Positions 49,003 through 58,988 of a stretch of DNA of 64,000 nucleotides are shown here, in pieces. This stretch comes from Lumnitzera littorea (taxonomy: Eukaryota; Streptophyta; Magnoliopsida; Myrtales; Combretaceae). Below the pieces are notes generated by a model, which was given only the letters and a program-made list of their open reading frames with translations, was not told where the DNA came from and did not search any database. The position numbers were made by a program, and so were the translations under genes. The stretch's first letter is position 1. Each line of letters begins with the position of its first letter. Where the stretch lies: positions 54,538,351-54,602,350 of the forward strand of contig JAMXBB010000010.1 of the NCBI GenBank assembly GCA_024138015.1, written 5' to 3'.

Positions 49003-50371
49003 AAACTAAGTTCAATAAAAATTTCAATTTTACTTGAATAAGTTTGTGGTTAATCTTTTTTTGTTTACAAGTAAAGTTGATATCTATGAATGTTTTTGAA
49101 TTCAGATGGTCATTGACCAACAAACACTTCACCAATAAACCCATGTATACCATGTTTTTCTAGCCTCATATACCTAAACACTAGACCCTTACCAATAAAT
49201 CTAAATCACCAAATGACATGAAATCAAATATTCTTAATAATTTAATTTTGTTTCTTTCGAAAAGAGATTTATTGTTCAAAAGTCATGAAGAGTGGAAATT
49301 GAAATTTAGTGTCGAACAAAGTAAATTCAAAGCATAAGCATAGTCTAATTATAAGACTTAAAAGTTTAGGAGATTTAAAAAAAAGGGGGTGGGGGGGAGG
49401 AGAGGAAGAAGAAGCAATCATAGTCATTTGGTGAAATTCTATTGATTGAATGAGTGAATATCGGAAGTCGATGTAAGCATGCCAATTAGTTGCTATCTAA
49501 GAAATTCTTCAGTCCTAGGAAGAATAATCTTAAAAGTCTCTGGAAAGAGATATTTAGAAGAATTAAGTTAGCTTTTGAAACTAAAATAAATCTTGAAGAG
49601 ATCTATCCTCTTCGGATCAACCAAAACAAATCTTAAAGAGATCTATCCTCTTTAGATCATTTACTAAACCAAAATAAGTTTTTTTTTTTTGAAATCTTGA
49701 AGAGATCTATCCTCTTCGGATCATTTATAAAACCAAAAAAAGTTTTTTGAAATCTTGGAGAGATCTATTCTCTTTAGATTATCTACTAAACCAAAATAAG
49801 TTAATTTTACCCCCTTGAAATTTTTACTCTATCCTTCTAAGATAAACACTATTAAGCCCTATCCTTCTAAGATAGTCTCCCTTGAAATTTTTGCTCTATC
49901 TTTCCAAGATAAACACCATTAAGCCCTATCCTTCCAAGATAGGCCTCCTTGAAAATTTTACTTTATCCTTGTAAAATGAATACCATTAAGCCTTATCCAT
50001 TCAAAATAGGCCCCCTTGAAATTCTTACCCTATCCTTTCAAGATAGGCTCCTTTGAAATTTTTGCCTTATCCTTTCAAAATAGGCCCCCTTCAAGTTTTT
50101 GCTCTATCCTTTCAAGATAGACACTATGAAGCCCCATCCTTTCAAGATAGGCCCCTAACCTTTTGTTATGTTCTTTCAAGACAGGCATTCATTTGCCCTA
50201 TCCTTTCAAGATAGGCAATTTATTCTTGACATTGACCTTTCAAGTTGATATCCTTCATCAAAATAAAACATAACTTAGTTAATTGGTTCAAAGTAGGGTT
50301 TGACAAAAATGGATATCTCTCTTGTCTTTGTAGCAAAGTTCTAATCAAACTTTACTACAAAGAGGGCCAGC
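49003..50371 (+). repeat. Element H 3' UTR with two tandem repeat arrays
   Basis: Two different arrays lie between integrase and the 3' LTR. The first (about 49585-49805) has about four units containing GAAGAGATCTATCCTCTTC, self-complementary, and ACTAAACCAAAATAAGTT. The second (about 49820-50225) has about twelve short units built on CTATCCTTTCAAGATAG, with the arms CTATC and GATAG and spacers like GCCCCCTTGAAATTTTTG. Known Tat and Ogre elements have hypervariable tandem repeats at this place and can seed satellites. A purine run with a CAAAGAGGGCCAGC polypurine-like tract ends the UTR at 50371. Confidence 0.75.
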
Positions 50372-52368
50372 TGTAGACACCTCTTTTTTGCCGATTTTTT
50401 TTTATTTTAATTAATTGAGCCAAGTTAATAAGAAATAAAATATAAAATATAAAATATAATAAAAAATATAAAAAACGAAAATTAAAAGAAAAATGAAAAA
50501 AAAATTTAAAAAGAAAAAGAAGAAAGAAGAAAATTAAGTTAGGTCATAGCAAGTGGAGTCATGAGTCGAGTCGTGTCAAGTTGAAGTAAGTTGAGTTGTT
50601 GGATTAAGTAGGGAAATGGGTTGAATTAATTAATTTGTCTAATTTAAGGACTTAAATTAGATTATGGAATTATTGAGCTAAAATAGATTGGGTCGGGCCT
50701 CAAAAGAAAAGCCTAAAATAAGTAGAGTTTTTATAGAAACTAGGATAAATCTGGGAATAATCGTAAATGAATTTTTTGTATCTTTGATATGAAAGATTTG
50801 ATTTTGAGCTTATAAATAACATGCTAACAAAGGATTCAAGGAAGGTTTTCTTTTTATTCACACATACCCAAAACACTGCTACGCGCCACTACCCACACCA
50901 CATGTGCCATTGCTATACACCATTGTACACAACATTGATGCCCATAACCACTACCATGCGTCACCAAAGCACCACCCAAGCTTCACTACCAACACTGCTC
51001 GTATCGCCCAGACCATCGCCCATCACGTCATACAGCATTGCCTAGCATGTCGCCCAATGTCGCCTATCACCCTCACCTAGTGTCGCTCATTGCATCGCCT
51101 AACATTGCCTATTGCCCTCGTCCATTATGTCGCCTAGTGTTACCCATTGCGTTGCCCAATGCTACCTATCCCCCTTACCTAGTATCACCATCACATCACC
51201 CAAGTCTATACCCATCACTCATCTGTGTGTCGCCCATAGTTATCACCAGTCTTGTTGTGTGCTTGCTTATGCTCACCTGAAGTCTCACCCATCCACTTGC
51301 CTGTACGTACGCCTAATACCACCCAAGTGCTCACCTATACACGCCTAGTTCAATGCTTATGCTCACTCATAGTATCGCTTGTACATGCCTAGATTACTAC
51401 ACAACACCGACAATCTGATGCTAGGTAAAATTTTAAGTATTATTTTATTTTATTTTTATTTATTTATTTATTTTAGCAATTTTTATTAATTTTCTTCATT
51501 GGTTATTTATTTTTATTATTAATTATTTTTTTTGTTTAAGTGCAAGTTTTTTTGTTATTATTTATTTTGCAATTTTTTTTTGTTAAGTTAGGTCTTTCTT
51601 GAAAAAAAAAATCATTTTTTTAATAAAAAATATATTTTTGAGACTTAGTGGTTTTGGAAAAGATAAAAAAATCTAAATTGAATTTTTTAATAAAAAGGGG
51701 TGGGGGGGATAGGGGGCCGACGGGGGCAGGAAGGATAATTAATTAAGGTTTTTGTTTAATTTAGGAAAATTCGGTTTTTTTAGGGTTTTTCTTCAAATTA
51801 GAAATTGATAAAAATGTAAACTTAGCCCAGTTTTTTTAAAATAAAAAGAACCCACCTACTGAATATTTTATAAAAAAGAACTACGGCAGGTTTGATCCCA
51901 ATTAGCGGGTACATAGACACTTTCAAGGCAACCATTAAAAAATAAAAAAAAATTCCTCTTTTCTTAGAAATTCGTAATAAAAAATTAAAAAATCATTTTT
52001 AGTTATATTTTATGAACTTAAGTATATTTTTAATATGTTTAGAAAAATTACAAAAATAAAGCCCATCAATTTTTTTCTTTAATATTCATATGATGACTTT
52101 GTCTTAATAAGTTAGCCCCCGAACTCAGTTTTTCTAGTTTAATTTTCTAAAAATTAATTTTTTTAGAATATCTATAGACTAGTGGTCAAATTAGGGTTTT
52201 CCCACCTGAAAACCCTAATTTTATTTTTACCAGTTGAACCAATTGGCAACTCCATTTAAAAAAAAAAAACCAATATTTTCTTTTCCTTAGTTTAATGTCG
52301 AGTAATTTATATTAACTGGGCCGAACTCTATATAGGTTAAATTAAGGAAATCAAAATAGACCTCGACA
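50372..52368 (+). repeat. Tat element H: 3' LTR
   Basis: It starts TGTAGACACCTC and ends GACCTCGACA, with full-length homology to 34315-36265. TATA box (TATAAATA) at 50811-50818. It carries the same minisatellite-like block as the 5' LTR (50870-51420) with different substitutions; open frames there (50821-51348) are not genes. Target duplication TTAGG/TTAAG flanks the element. LTR divergence is obvious by eye, with both transitions and small length changes in the A/T runs. Confidence 0.85.
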
Positions 52369-52470
52369 TTAAGGATACCATAACAAACTGTCTTTTAAGT
52401 GCTAAGTTTAAGGGAAAAAGTATAAGTGGATACCTTAAGAGGTAGGGCATTATAGGGTGGTATCATAGTA
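52369..52470 (+). promoter_or_regulatory. Element J LTR end and initiator-Met primer-binding site
   Basis: The sequence up to GGCATTATAGGG closes the LTR begun at 32937-34314. At 52458 TGGTATCATAGT matches TGGTATCAGAGC, the tRNA-iMet primer site used by chromoviruses and many Copia elements, at 10 of 12 positions. It shows that J was a full-length element in plus orientation before element H split its LTR. Confidence 0.65.
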
Positions 52471-52980
52471 TAGTTTTATGTAGGCTTTAGAGTATCACAA
52501 CTTATTTAAGAATAAGGATCAAAAGTGTGATGCATCAAAGGATTAAGGCTTTTGTGTATCCATGGATTAGGTTATGGATAGAGATGAAGAACAAGACGTT
52601 TTTTAATATCTAATGATTAGAAGCATAGGTTGAGGATGATGATCAAAGCATGGTTAGAAGAAAAAGGGCAAGTGTATTTGAGAGTCATGATTGAAGCATG
52701 GTTGAAGGAACACAATAAATCATAATAAGTTTTGCAAAAAAATGTTAGAGAAATGGCTAAGAACTTGGGGTGTCTGATACGCTTAACCAAACTTTACTTT
52801 TTGGTAATACTACTAATTAAAGAAAAAAAAACGTATTTTTACTAGTAAGTGTACTAGGTTAGGTAAGGCATAATAAAACTAGTGAGAACTAGGTCAAACT
52901 CACGAGGAATGATGTCTAATTTTTTTATAGTATCAGTCTTGTCCAAATCTAGGTAAACAAAATAAAGGGTTTATGGAAAT
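52471..52980. other. Element J leader remnant and LARD-like fragment
   Basis: 52471-52760 is purine-rich leader-like DNA with no gag domain. 52763-52980 contains, in reverse, words typical of LARD LTR ends (CTAGTTCTCACTAGTTTTAT and ACCTAACCTAGTACAC), suggesting a minus-strand LTR fragment. No gene is seen. Confidence 0.4.
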
Positions 52981-53908
52981 TGTTGATATTCAATTTTGGC
53001 CTTGCTTAAGGCCTAACTTTGATAGAGATCTTTGAAGGCCCATTAGCACTTAAAGGACTAAACCCCCTACCTTCTCTAAGTTTTCTAGCCTACTTAGACA
53101 TCTCTGTGATCTCCTAGCATTGTAGGGATCCGTTCTTCGAGCACATCATCTCGAGGACTCGGACAACCACTTTAGCGAGCATTGTCCTAGTGGCTTGCCC
53201 TACATCCAAGGACTCCTCCATCTAGTTCAATTATAGAGGATGAGGATGCTCCCTATCCCTAAGAGCTCCTTCTAGGGCCTAGCTCGCTTTTGTAAAGCAC
53301 TCGTACCACCTTTCTCTTATCTCCTCACTTCCTTTTGTCTCTAGTGTTAGCATCTTGCCTTAGCTCATTAATTACCTCTTAACATCCATAGTATGGCTAG
53401 CATACCTAACACACTCTAACAATGTCAGATCCCTAGATTATAGATGTGGCTACCAGTATAGTCATAGCTGACTAACTCCCAAGGCTACCCTATCACTTCC
53501 GCGATACATATCTCTTACATATGGCTAAGTATGAGCGAGTCATAAGCTAACACATATCCAAGTAGTTGTACCTCCTTAGATTATAAATAGCGTAAGAGAC
53601 CAACAGGTAAAGAGATCCCCTCTCTCTCGATTATTCTCTCTCAATCCCCAATTATAGAACTCACACATACATTCACACACACCTTCCCTAAGGATTGTTA
53701 GTACTTAGTAAGCCCCCAATCTCTATTTCTTTATCCTCCTTATTAACTTAAGTGATGGAGGGCCCTTATGGATGCATCTATAAGGGGCTTCTTACAGGTG
53801 ATAAGAAGTAAGAAACTTGCCTAGATCGAAGCCCATCCGAACCTCTTCCAAGGAGTTAAAGCCTACTCTACCCTATCTCCTCTAGTTAATTCAACTACAA
53901 TTAATATT
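52981..53908 (+). repeat. Tat-like element G: 5' LTR
   Basis: It starts TGTTGATATTCAATTTTGGC. It has a TATA box (TATAAATAGCG) at 53582-53592 with a downstream CTCTCTCTCGATTATTCTCTC leader, and ends near 53905, just before a primer-site-like sequence. Gag follows directly. The 3' partner lies beyond the window, so the ends rest on sequence style only. Confidence 0.65.
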
Positions 53909-53909
53909 T

Positions 53910-53927
53910 TAGTGCCCACCATTTTAG
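53910..53927 (+). promoter_or_regulatory. Degenerate primer-binding site of element G
   Basis: TAGTGCCCACCATTTTAG resembles TGGCGCCCACCGTGGGG, the sequence following the 5' LTR in many plant Tat elements, with transition-type differences. I do not assign the tRNA. Confidence 0.5.
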
Positions 53928-53941
53928 GCCACTCTACACAA

Positions 53942-55690
53942 GATGGTTAATAGAAAAAATACCAATTCACAAGTTGCATAGTTAGGTGACACCAACATGT
54001 TATAGTTAGGCAATGGCAACAAGTCAACCCTACTGTGACATTCACTAATACCTCTTACTCTAAGCACTTAAGACTACGAAATGCAGCAACTCACATTGCT
54101 TGTCCAATAACTATTTGAAGACAACCATAAGACTAAGGAGTTTAACGTAGCTCTTTACAAGGATGTAACCCAACTAAAAAATGTGCCCCAAAAAAGGCTA
54201 AATGAGGAAGCAATAGTCACTCATCATCACAGCCAAACAGAACTCACAACCTATGAACTTTATGCCTCATATGTTCAACCGATCAATCTTAGCATGACTA
54301 GTAAGCACCCAAAGACCTACGCAATCAGCTAAACCGCAATTGCGGCAAAATGCAGATAGAAGGTGAGCATTCCACAATGAGTAGAGCTGGTAGGGACTTA
54401 TCCTTGAGGCGATCTCCAAAGGAAATCAAGGACATGAATGTTAAGGAACTGAATGAGCACATTCGTCACACATCGAATGTGCACAACCAAAAGAAAATCG
54501 AGTAATTTGTCCAAGCGTTGCATTAGTCAACAGCAAGGAGCCCGTTTACACTACTCATTCTTGAGGAGACTCTACCTACAAGTGTGAGACTCCCCCACCT
54601 CAACACATATGACTGGATAGGTCACCAAGATGATCACCTAGCCTATTTTCATACCATGATGAGCCTTTATAATTTCTTCGACACCATCATGTATAAAGCT
54701 TTCCCATTACACTAGCAAAGGCAACTTTCTATGGTTTAATACTCTTGCCAATGGCTCCATTGCATCCTTTGATGACTTAGCAAGAAAATTCTAGCAACAC
54801 TTCTTCAACTCCAAAGTCCTATGTAAGAACTCCTCCACACTTTATAATGTAATACAATGACCCAACGAGTCCTTGTGCACATACTTAGAGCACTTTAATT
54901 GTATGAAGCTCCAAGTTTCAAACCTTAATAAGGGAACAACCCTCTAAGCTCTTATTACAAGGATTGGCCTTACAAGAAACTCTTTAAAGTAATATTCCTA
55001 AAAAAATTAGACTTGCTCGATGAGTTCATGAGATTAACCGAGAAGTATGTTGCCCAAGAGGATGCTATTAAAGCTAGATTTGAAGCTTGTGACAATGCCT
55101 AAGGCTCAATGAAAGATTCATTAAGCTCAAAGAAACTAGACAGTCTTCATATAAAGAAAGACGAGATGGACAAAAGCAAAGATTCGTAGACTACACCTCT
55201 TACACACCTCTCAACCAACCCCTTAGAGAGGTCTTCTATAAGGTTCGAGAGAAACTCCCTTAACCTCCCAACGTTATAGAAACGCCTGTACAAACTACCC
55301 TTCTTACACACCTCTCAATTGCCCCCTTAGAGAGGTCTTCTATGAGGTTTGAGAGCAACTTCCTCAACCTCCTAATATTAGAGAAGCATCTAAAGCTAGC
55401 AACTTTGGCAAATATTGAGACTACTACCATGTTTATGGCTACAACACCAATGAGTGTTGCTACCTGAAGAATACAGCCAAAGGCCTTATCCATAGAGGTC
55501 GCATCGACCACTTGATCGCAGATGAGAGAAACCAAATCTGGTGACCAACCCAACATTACCGAATCAAGCAACAACAATAACAGCAATAGAACTAACAAAG
55601 GCATGACATTGGCAATGACCAAAATCATCGCAATCGAAGAGGACAAGTGAACACCATTTTAAGCGGCCTCGGCCTCATAAGCGACACCAC
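53942..55690 (+). pseudogene. Element G gag relic
   Basis: The ATG at 53942 opens MVNRKNTNSQVA before stops. The capsid domain lies at about 54560-54985: TFYGL then NGSIASFDDLARKF, NESLCTYLEHFNCMKLQVSN, ALITRIGLT, in two frames. A degenerate knuckle at about 55400-55450 reads YYHVYGYNTNECCYLKN, where the normal form is C-x2-H...GH-T-EC. A Gln/Asn-rich stretch follows. Stops are dense. A 128-codon open frame on the opposite strand (55260-55646) is a shadow without domain. Confidence 0.7.
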
Positions 55691-55729
55691 CTCCACTTCC
55701 ACCAACCACGAAGTCTACCTTATCTGGAT

Positions 55730-56277
55730 TGAGAAGCGAAGATTGACACCACCATCACCTTTGTTATAGATGAAGAGTAAGGTATAGATTACTCGCATAA
55801 TTATGCTTTGAATATCAATGCCAAAATTGGTTACTTCAACATACCAAAAACATCCAAAGACAGTAGTGGCTTGGCTAACATTTTGTTTTACCATGCATAC
55901 TGGCAAATGAAAGAATAATCGCTGAGCCCCTCCAACCATACAAGCATAGCTTGATGGGTTTTGAAGGAAGCAGACTTGTGCCAACTAAGGGACTCATCAC
56001 CTTGCCAATTCAACTGGGTGACAGTCCACATGTTACTATAGTATCCATTGATTTTGTCATCATTGACCATTGGTTGCCATACAATGTTCTACTAGGGCGA
56101 CTAAGCATAAAAAAGTTTAACATGATTATTAACTAGCGACGTATGAAGGCCAAGTTCATCACACCAATAGGAGAGGACAAAGTCTAAGGAGATCAAAATC
56201 TATTTAGATCCCTTTATCTCAAAGCTCAAACTTGGGACAACATCATGAGCATCAAGTCCACCATTTAGCAAAGCAAT
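55730..56277 (+). pseudogene. Element G protease relic
   Basis: The frame starting near 55951 reads GSRLVPTKGLITLPIQLGDS, VSIDFVIIDHWLPYNVLLGR, the C-terminal half of a Tat protease (normally VPMG-I-LPVTFG then FLVVD--SAYNAILGRP). The active-site DNGS part upstream is not legible. A duplicated segment (56101-56452) follows. Dead copy. Confidence 0.6.
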
Positions 56278-56452
56278 CTAAGCATAAAAAAGCTTAACAT
56301 GATTATTAACCAACGATGTATGAAGGCCAAGTTCATGACACCAATAGGAGAGGATAAAGTTTAAAGAGATCAAAATCTATCTAGATCCCTTTATCTCAAA
56401 GCTTAAACTTGACAACATCATGAGCATCAAGTCCACCATTTAGCAAAGCAAT
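56101..56452 (+). repeat. 177-bp tandem duplication in element G pol
   Basis: Two copies, 56101-56277 and 56278-56452, share CTAAGCATAAAAAAG, GACACCAATAGGAGAGGA, CAAAATCTAT and CATCATGAGCATCAAGTCC. The duplicate begins in the ILGR coding part and extends into the pro-RT linker. The copies differ at about a dozen sites, so it is old but younger than the element. Confidence 0.85.
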
Positions 56453-56627
56453 CCTTCGAGGAGAACCAATCGAGAAGATAAAGGAAATGTAGCTCAAGGG
56501 TAATCCAAGAATGACCACTAGAATTAAGGCAGCACTACTAGATGATCGAAAAGCCAAGCTCACAAATTTCGTTAAAGAGAACATAGATGTGTTCGCATCT
56601 ACACCAGAAGACATGCCAAAGATAATC
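56453..56627 (+). pseudogene. Element G RT N-terminal part, before unit D
   Basis: The frame reads IKAALLDDRKAKLTNFVKEN then IDVFASTPEDMPKI, the usual RT entry of Tat elements (L-ENKDVFAWS-EDMPGI). It ends at the target duplication TAATC and continues after unit D at 60308 with INIPKATHYLNINPN. This restores the register and fixes the insertion point exactly. A minus-strand open frame over 56396-56614 is a shadow. Confidence 0.8.
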
Positions 56628-57408
56628 TGTAAACCCCGCGAATTTAGCTTTCTAAGTATAGAAACAAACGTCTAAACTGTAGATAATTTCTCGAACTCAA
56701 AAGAGCCAGTAAGATTTAAAACCGATTAAAAATCTCAATCCAAAACCTAAAGTGGATACGAAGAACCTTAAATCATCAATTAAATCTCTAACTACATACG
56801 AAGACCCTAAAACCTCGAACCTTATCAAAACCCTAAGATGACAATCGAAGATTTAATCGCGTAAGAATATATGAAACCCTAAATGTGTAAAAACATTAAA
56901 GGTGGTGCCTTAAAGTAAAAAGAACCCTAAAACTATAACTTTAAGGATATAAAAGCATTAATTTATCATGATATACCCTAAAACCCTACTTGATAATATA
57001 ATGCTCATATTTTGCCAAATTACTAGTAAAAGGTTAGAGATGACCCTCATTCATGTTTATATGATTCGAATCCTCAAGTAATCCATTAGAAACTAAGATA
57101 ATGAGTCATAGATTATATTTATTCCTTAAGTATGTGATTAAGATAGTCTCACTTAGAGTTAGGGTAATAGTTGAAGATTATGTTATATGTAGTGAACTTT
57201 AATACTCAAATTAGTACTTTTTGCACTTGTTATCCAAAATAGTTTATCAAATGAGATATATAAGTTATAAAGACCTAAAGTAAGACCTCATCAACTATGT
57301 TTGCTAATCAATTCATCAAATACCTCATTTCCTCTCATTTCCTTCATTTTTCCCTTAATTTCCCTTAATCTCTACATTATGTACACAAAATTACATAAGC
57401 TTAAGGAG

Positions 57409-57500
57409 AGTTGACCAAGTCAACACATGTTGACCAAGGTCAAAATGTTGACCAAGTCAACACATGTTGACTAAAGTCAACACTTTGAAAAAGTCAACAA
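57409..57500 (+). promoter_or_regulatory. TTGAC (W-box core) cluster in unit D
   Basis: In about 90 bp the core TTGAC or its complement GTCAA occurs at least eight times, partly as palindromes (GTTGACCAAGTCAAC) and partly in a repeated word GTTGACCAAGTCAACACAT. TTGAC is the core of the WRKY-factor W-box. A smaller cluster lies at the matching place of unit C (47832-47865) and GTTGACTAAGTCAACC occurs in unit A near 11747. Function is inferred only. Confidence 0.5.
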
Positions 57501-58950
57501 AAGACAATAAGAGATAAGGAAAAATATCTTAACTTCATGATGGCTTTTCTTTTCTTTCTTTTTGATTTTTCTTCTCCTCCTTTTCTCTTCAATTGCCGTC
57601 CATACATCTCCCCTTATAGACCCCACCATTCTTCTTCTTCCATAAGCAAAACAAAGAAAAAGAAACAAAACAAAAAGGCCCCTCCATTGCCGTGAGCTTC
57701 ATCTCCTCCTTTCACTTTCATTTCTTCACTTTTGTCTCCTTAAATTCAACACATCTAAAGGTATGTACTTAACTTACTTTATGTTGGTTTCTATTATTCA
57801 TTAGTTAGTTAATTAGGTAGATTAGATAATTAGTTATGTGTTTAATATTGTCTTGAAGAGGAGGGAACAAAGTTTCCATCTTTAAGTATAGAAAGTGAAG
57901 AATCATGAAGGAGATGGAAGAAATACATGTGTATGTACTCTTAGGTATGTGTACATAAACAAATACCAAAGGAATACAAGTATGTGAACTTTTATACATA
58001 AGTATTTATCATGTACATAACTTGAATTAAGATCATATCTAACTATATATGTGTATACTATACTAAATACATACATAGAAATACGAAAGGATGAAATTGA
58101 AAGGATTTTCTTAAGAGAAAATTAGGCATACGAATTTTAGTATAAAAATACGTATCCAACCGTATAGGTATATGAGTATGTATACACGTATAAATACGGT
58201 ATAAGTCTAAGTATAGATATGAGTATAAGTATGTATAAGGTATATATACATAAGTATAAGAGAAAGGAGTAACATGTACATAATACATATACATATGACA
58301 TAAGCATAAGGAAAGGCTTATGTAATCATATGATGAGGTAAGTGATGACATAAGCACATGATGACATAAGCCATGACATCATCTAAACATTACATAAGCC
58401 ATGACATCATCAATTAATTACATAAGTGATGATGTAAGCATAGGTTTATAATAGAAGAAATAATAAGATTACATAAGTACATAACATAGGTATATACATA
58501 TATTTAGAAGTCGAAAATTCCTTAAACCCTAATACACCTCTTAGATTGAATTAAACTTAATCAAGTATGTGAATTTGAAGCACTAATGTAAAATTTCCTA
58601 AGTATCAGAATCAAATAGCTAATTCAATCATTAAATCCTAAACTAGGGCATAAACATAAGCAATAAGAATAATTAAACTTCAATAAAATAAAATTTCAAT
58701 AAATTTAGCCCATATCATAAAACACGGGTCTTAACGTCCAAAACGGACATTACCGTGTGAATGTACGTCCAAAAACAATAAAAAACGACTATAAATTCGT
58801 AAATATTGAAAATAGAATGAAAAAGTTACGTACGACTAGCAATTCGGTTTAATCGAATAAGGGCTGATCGTAATCTAAGTAGAATTAGGTAAATAGATAT
58901 CTAGAACCCTTAGTTGAGTCAACTACTTATTATCTCTGTTATCTCGTAAT

Positions 58951-58988
58951 GATCAGGTGATCCCGACGAGGGCGAGGATCTCCTGATC
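58951..58988. other. Hairpin-forming inverted repeat in unit D
   Basis: GATCAGGTGATC pairs with GATCTCCTGATC across a GC-rich loop, 11 of 12 positions complementary. A weaker counterpart exists in unit C (about 46402-46440: GATCGGGAGATC and GATCACCTAATC). This is the most GC-rich point of the unit. Confidence 0.6.

Noticed and set aside
49820..50225. Possible CRISPR array
   Set aside because: Units and spacers are both degenerate and the context is the 3' UTR of a plant retrotransposon.
55260..55646. 128-codon minus-strand open frame with a Leu-rich run
   Set aside because: It is antisense to the gag relic of element G; the Leu run is the reverse of CAA/AAC repeats.
58058..58357. 99-codon Tyr-rich minus-strand open frame
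   Set aside because: Low-complexity TATAC/GTATA DNA of unit D.
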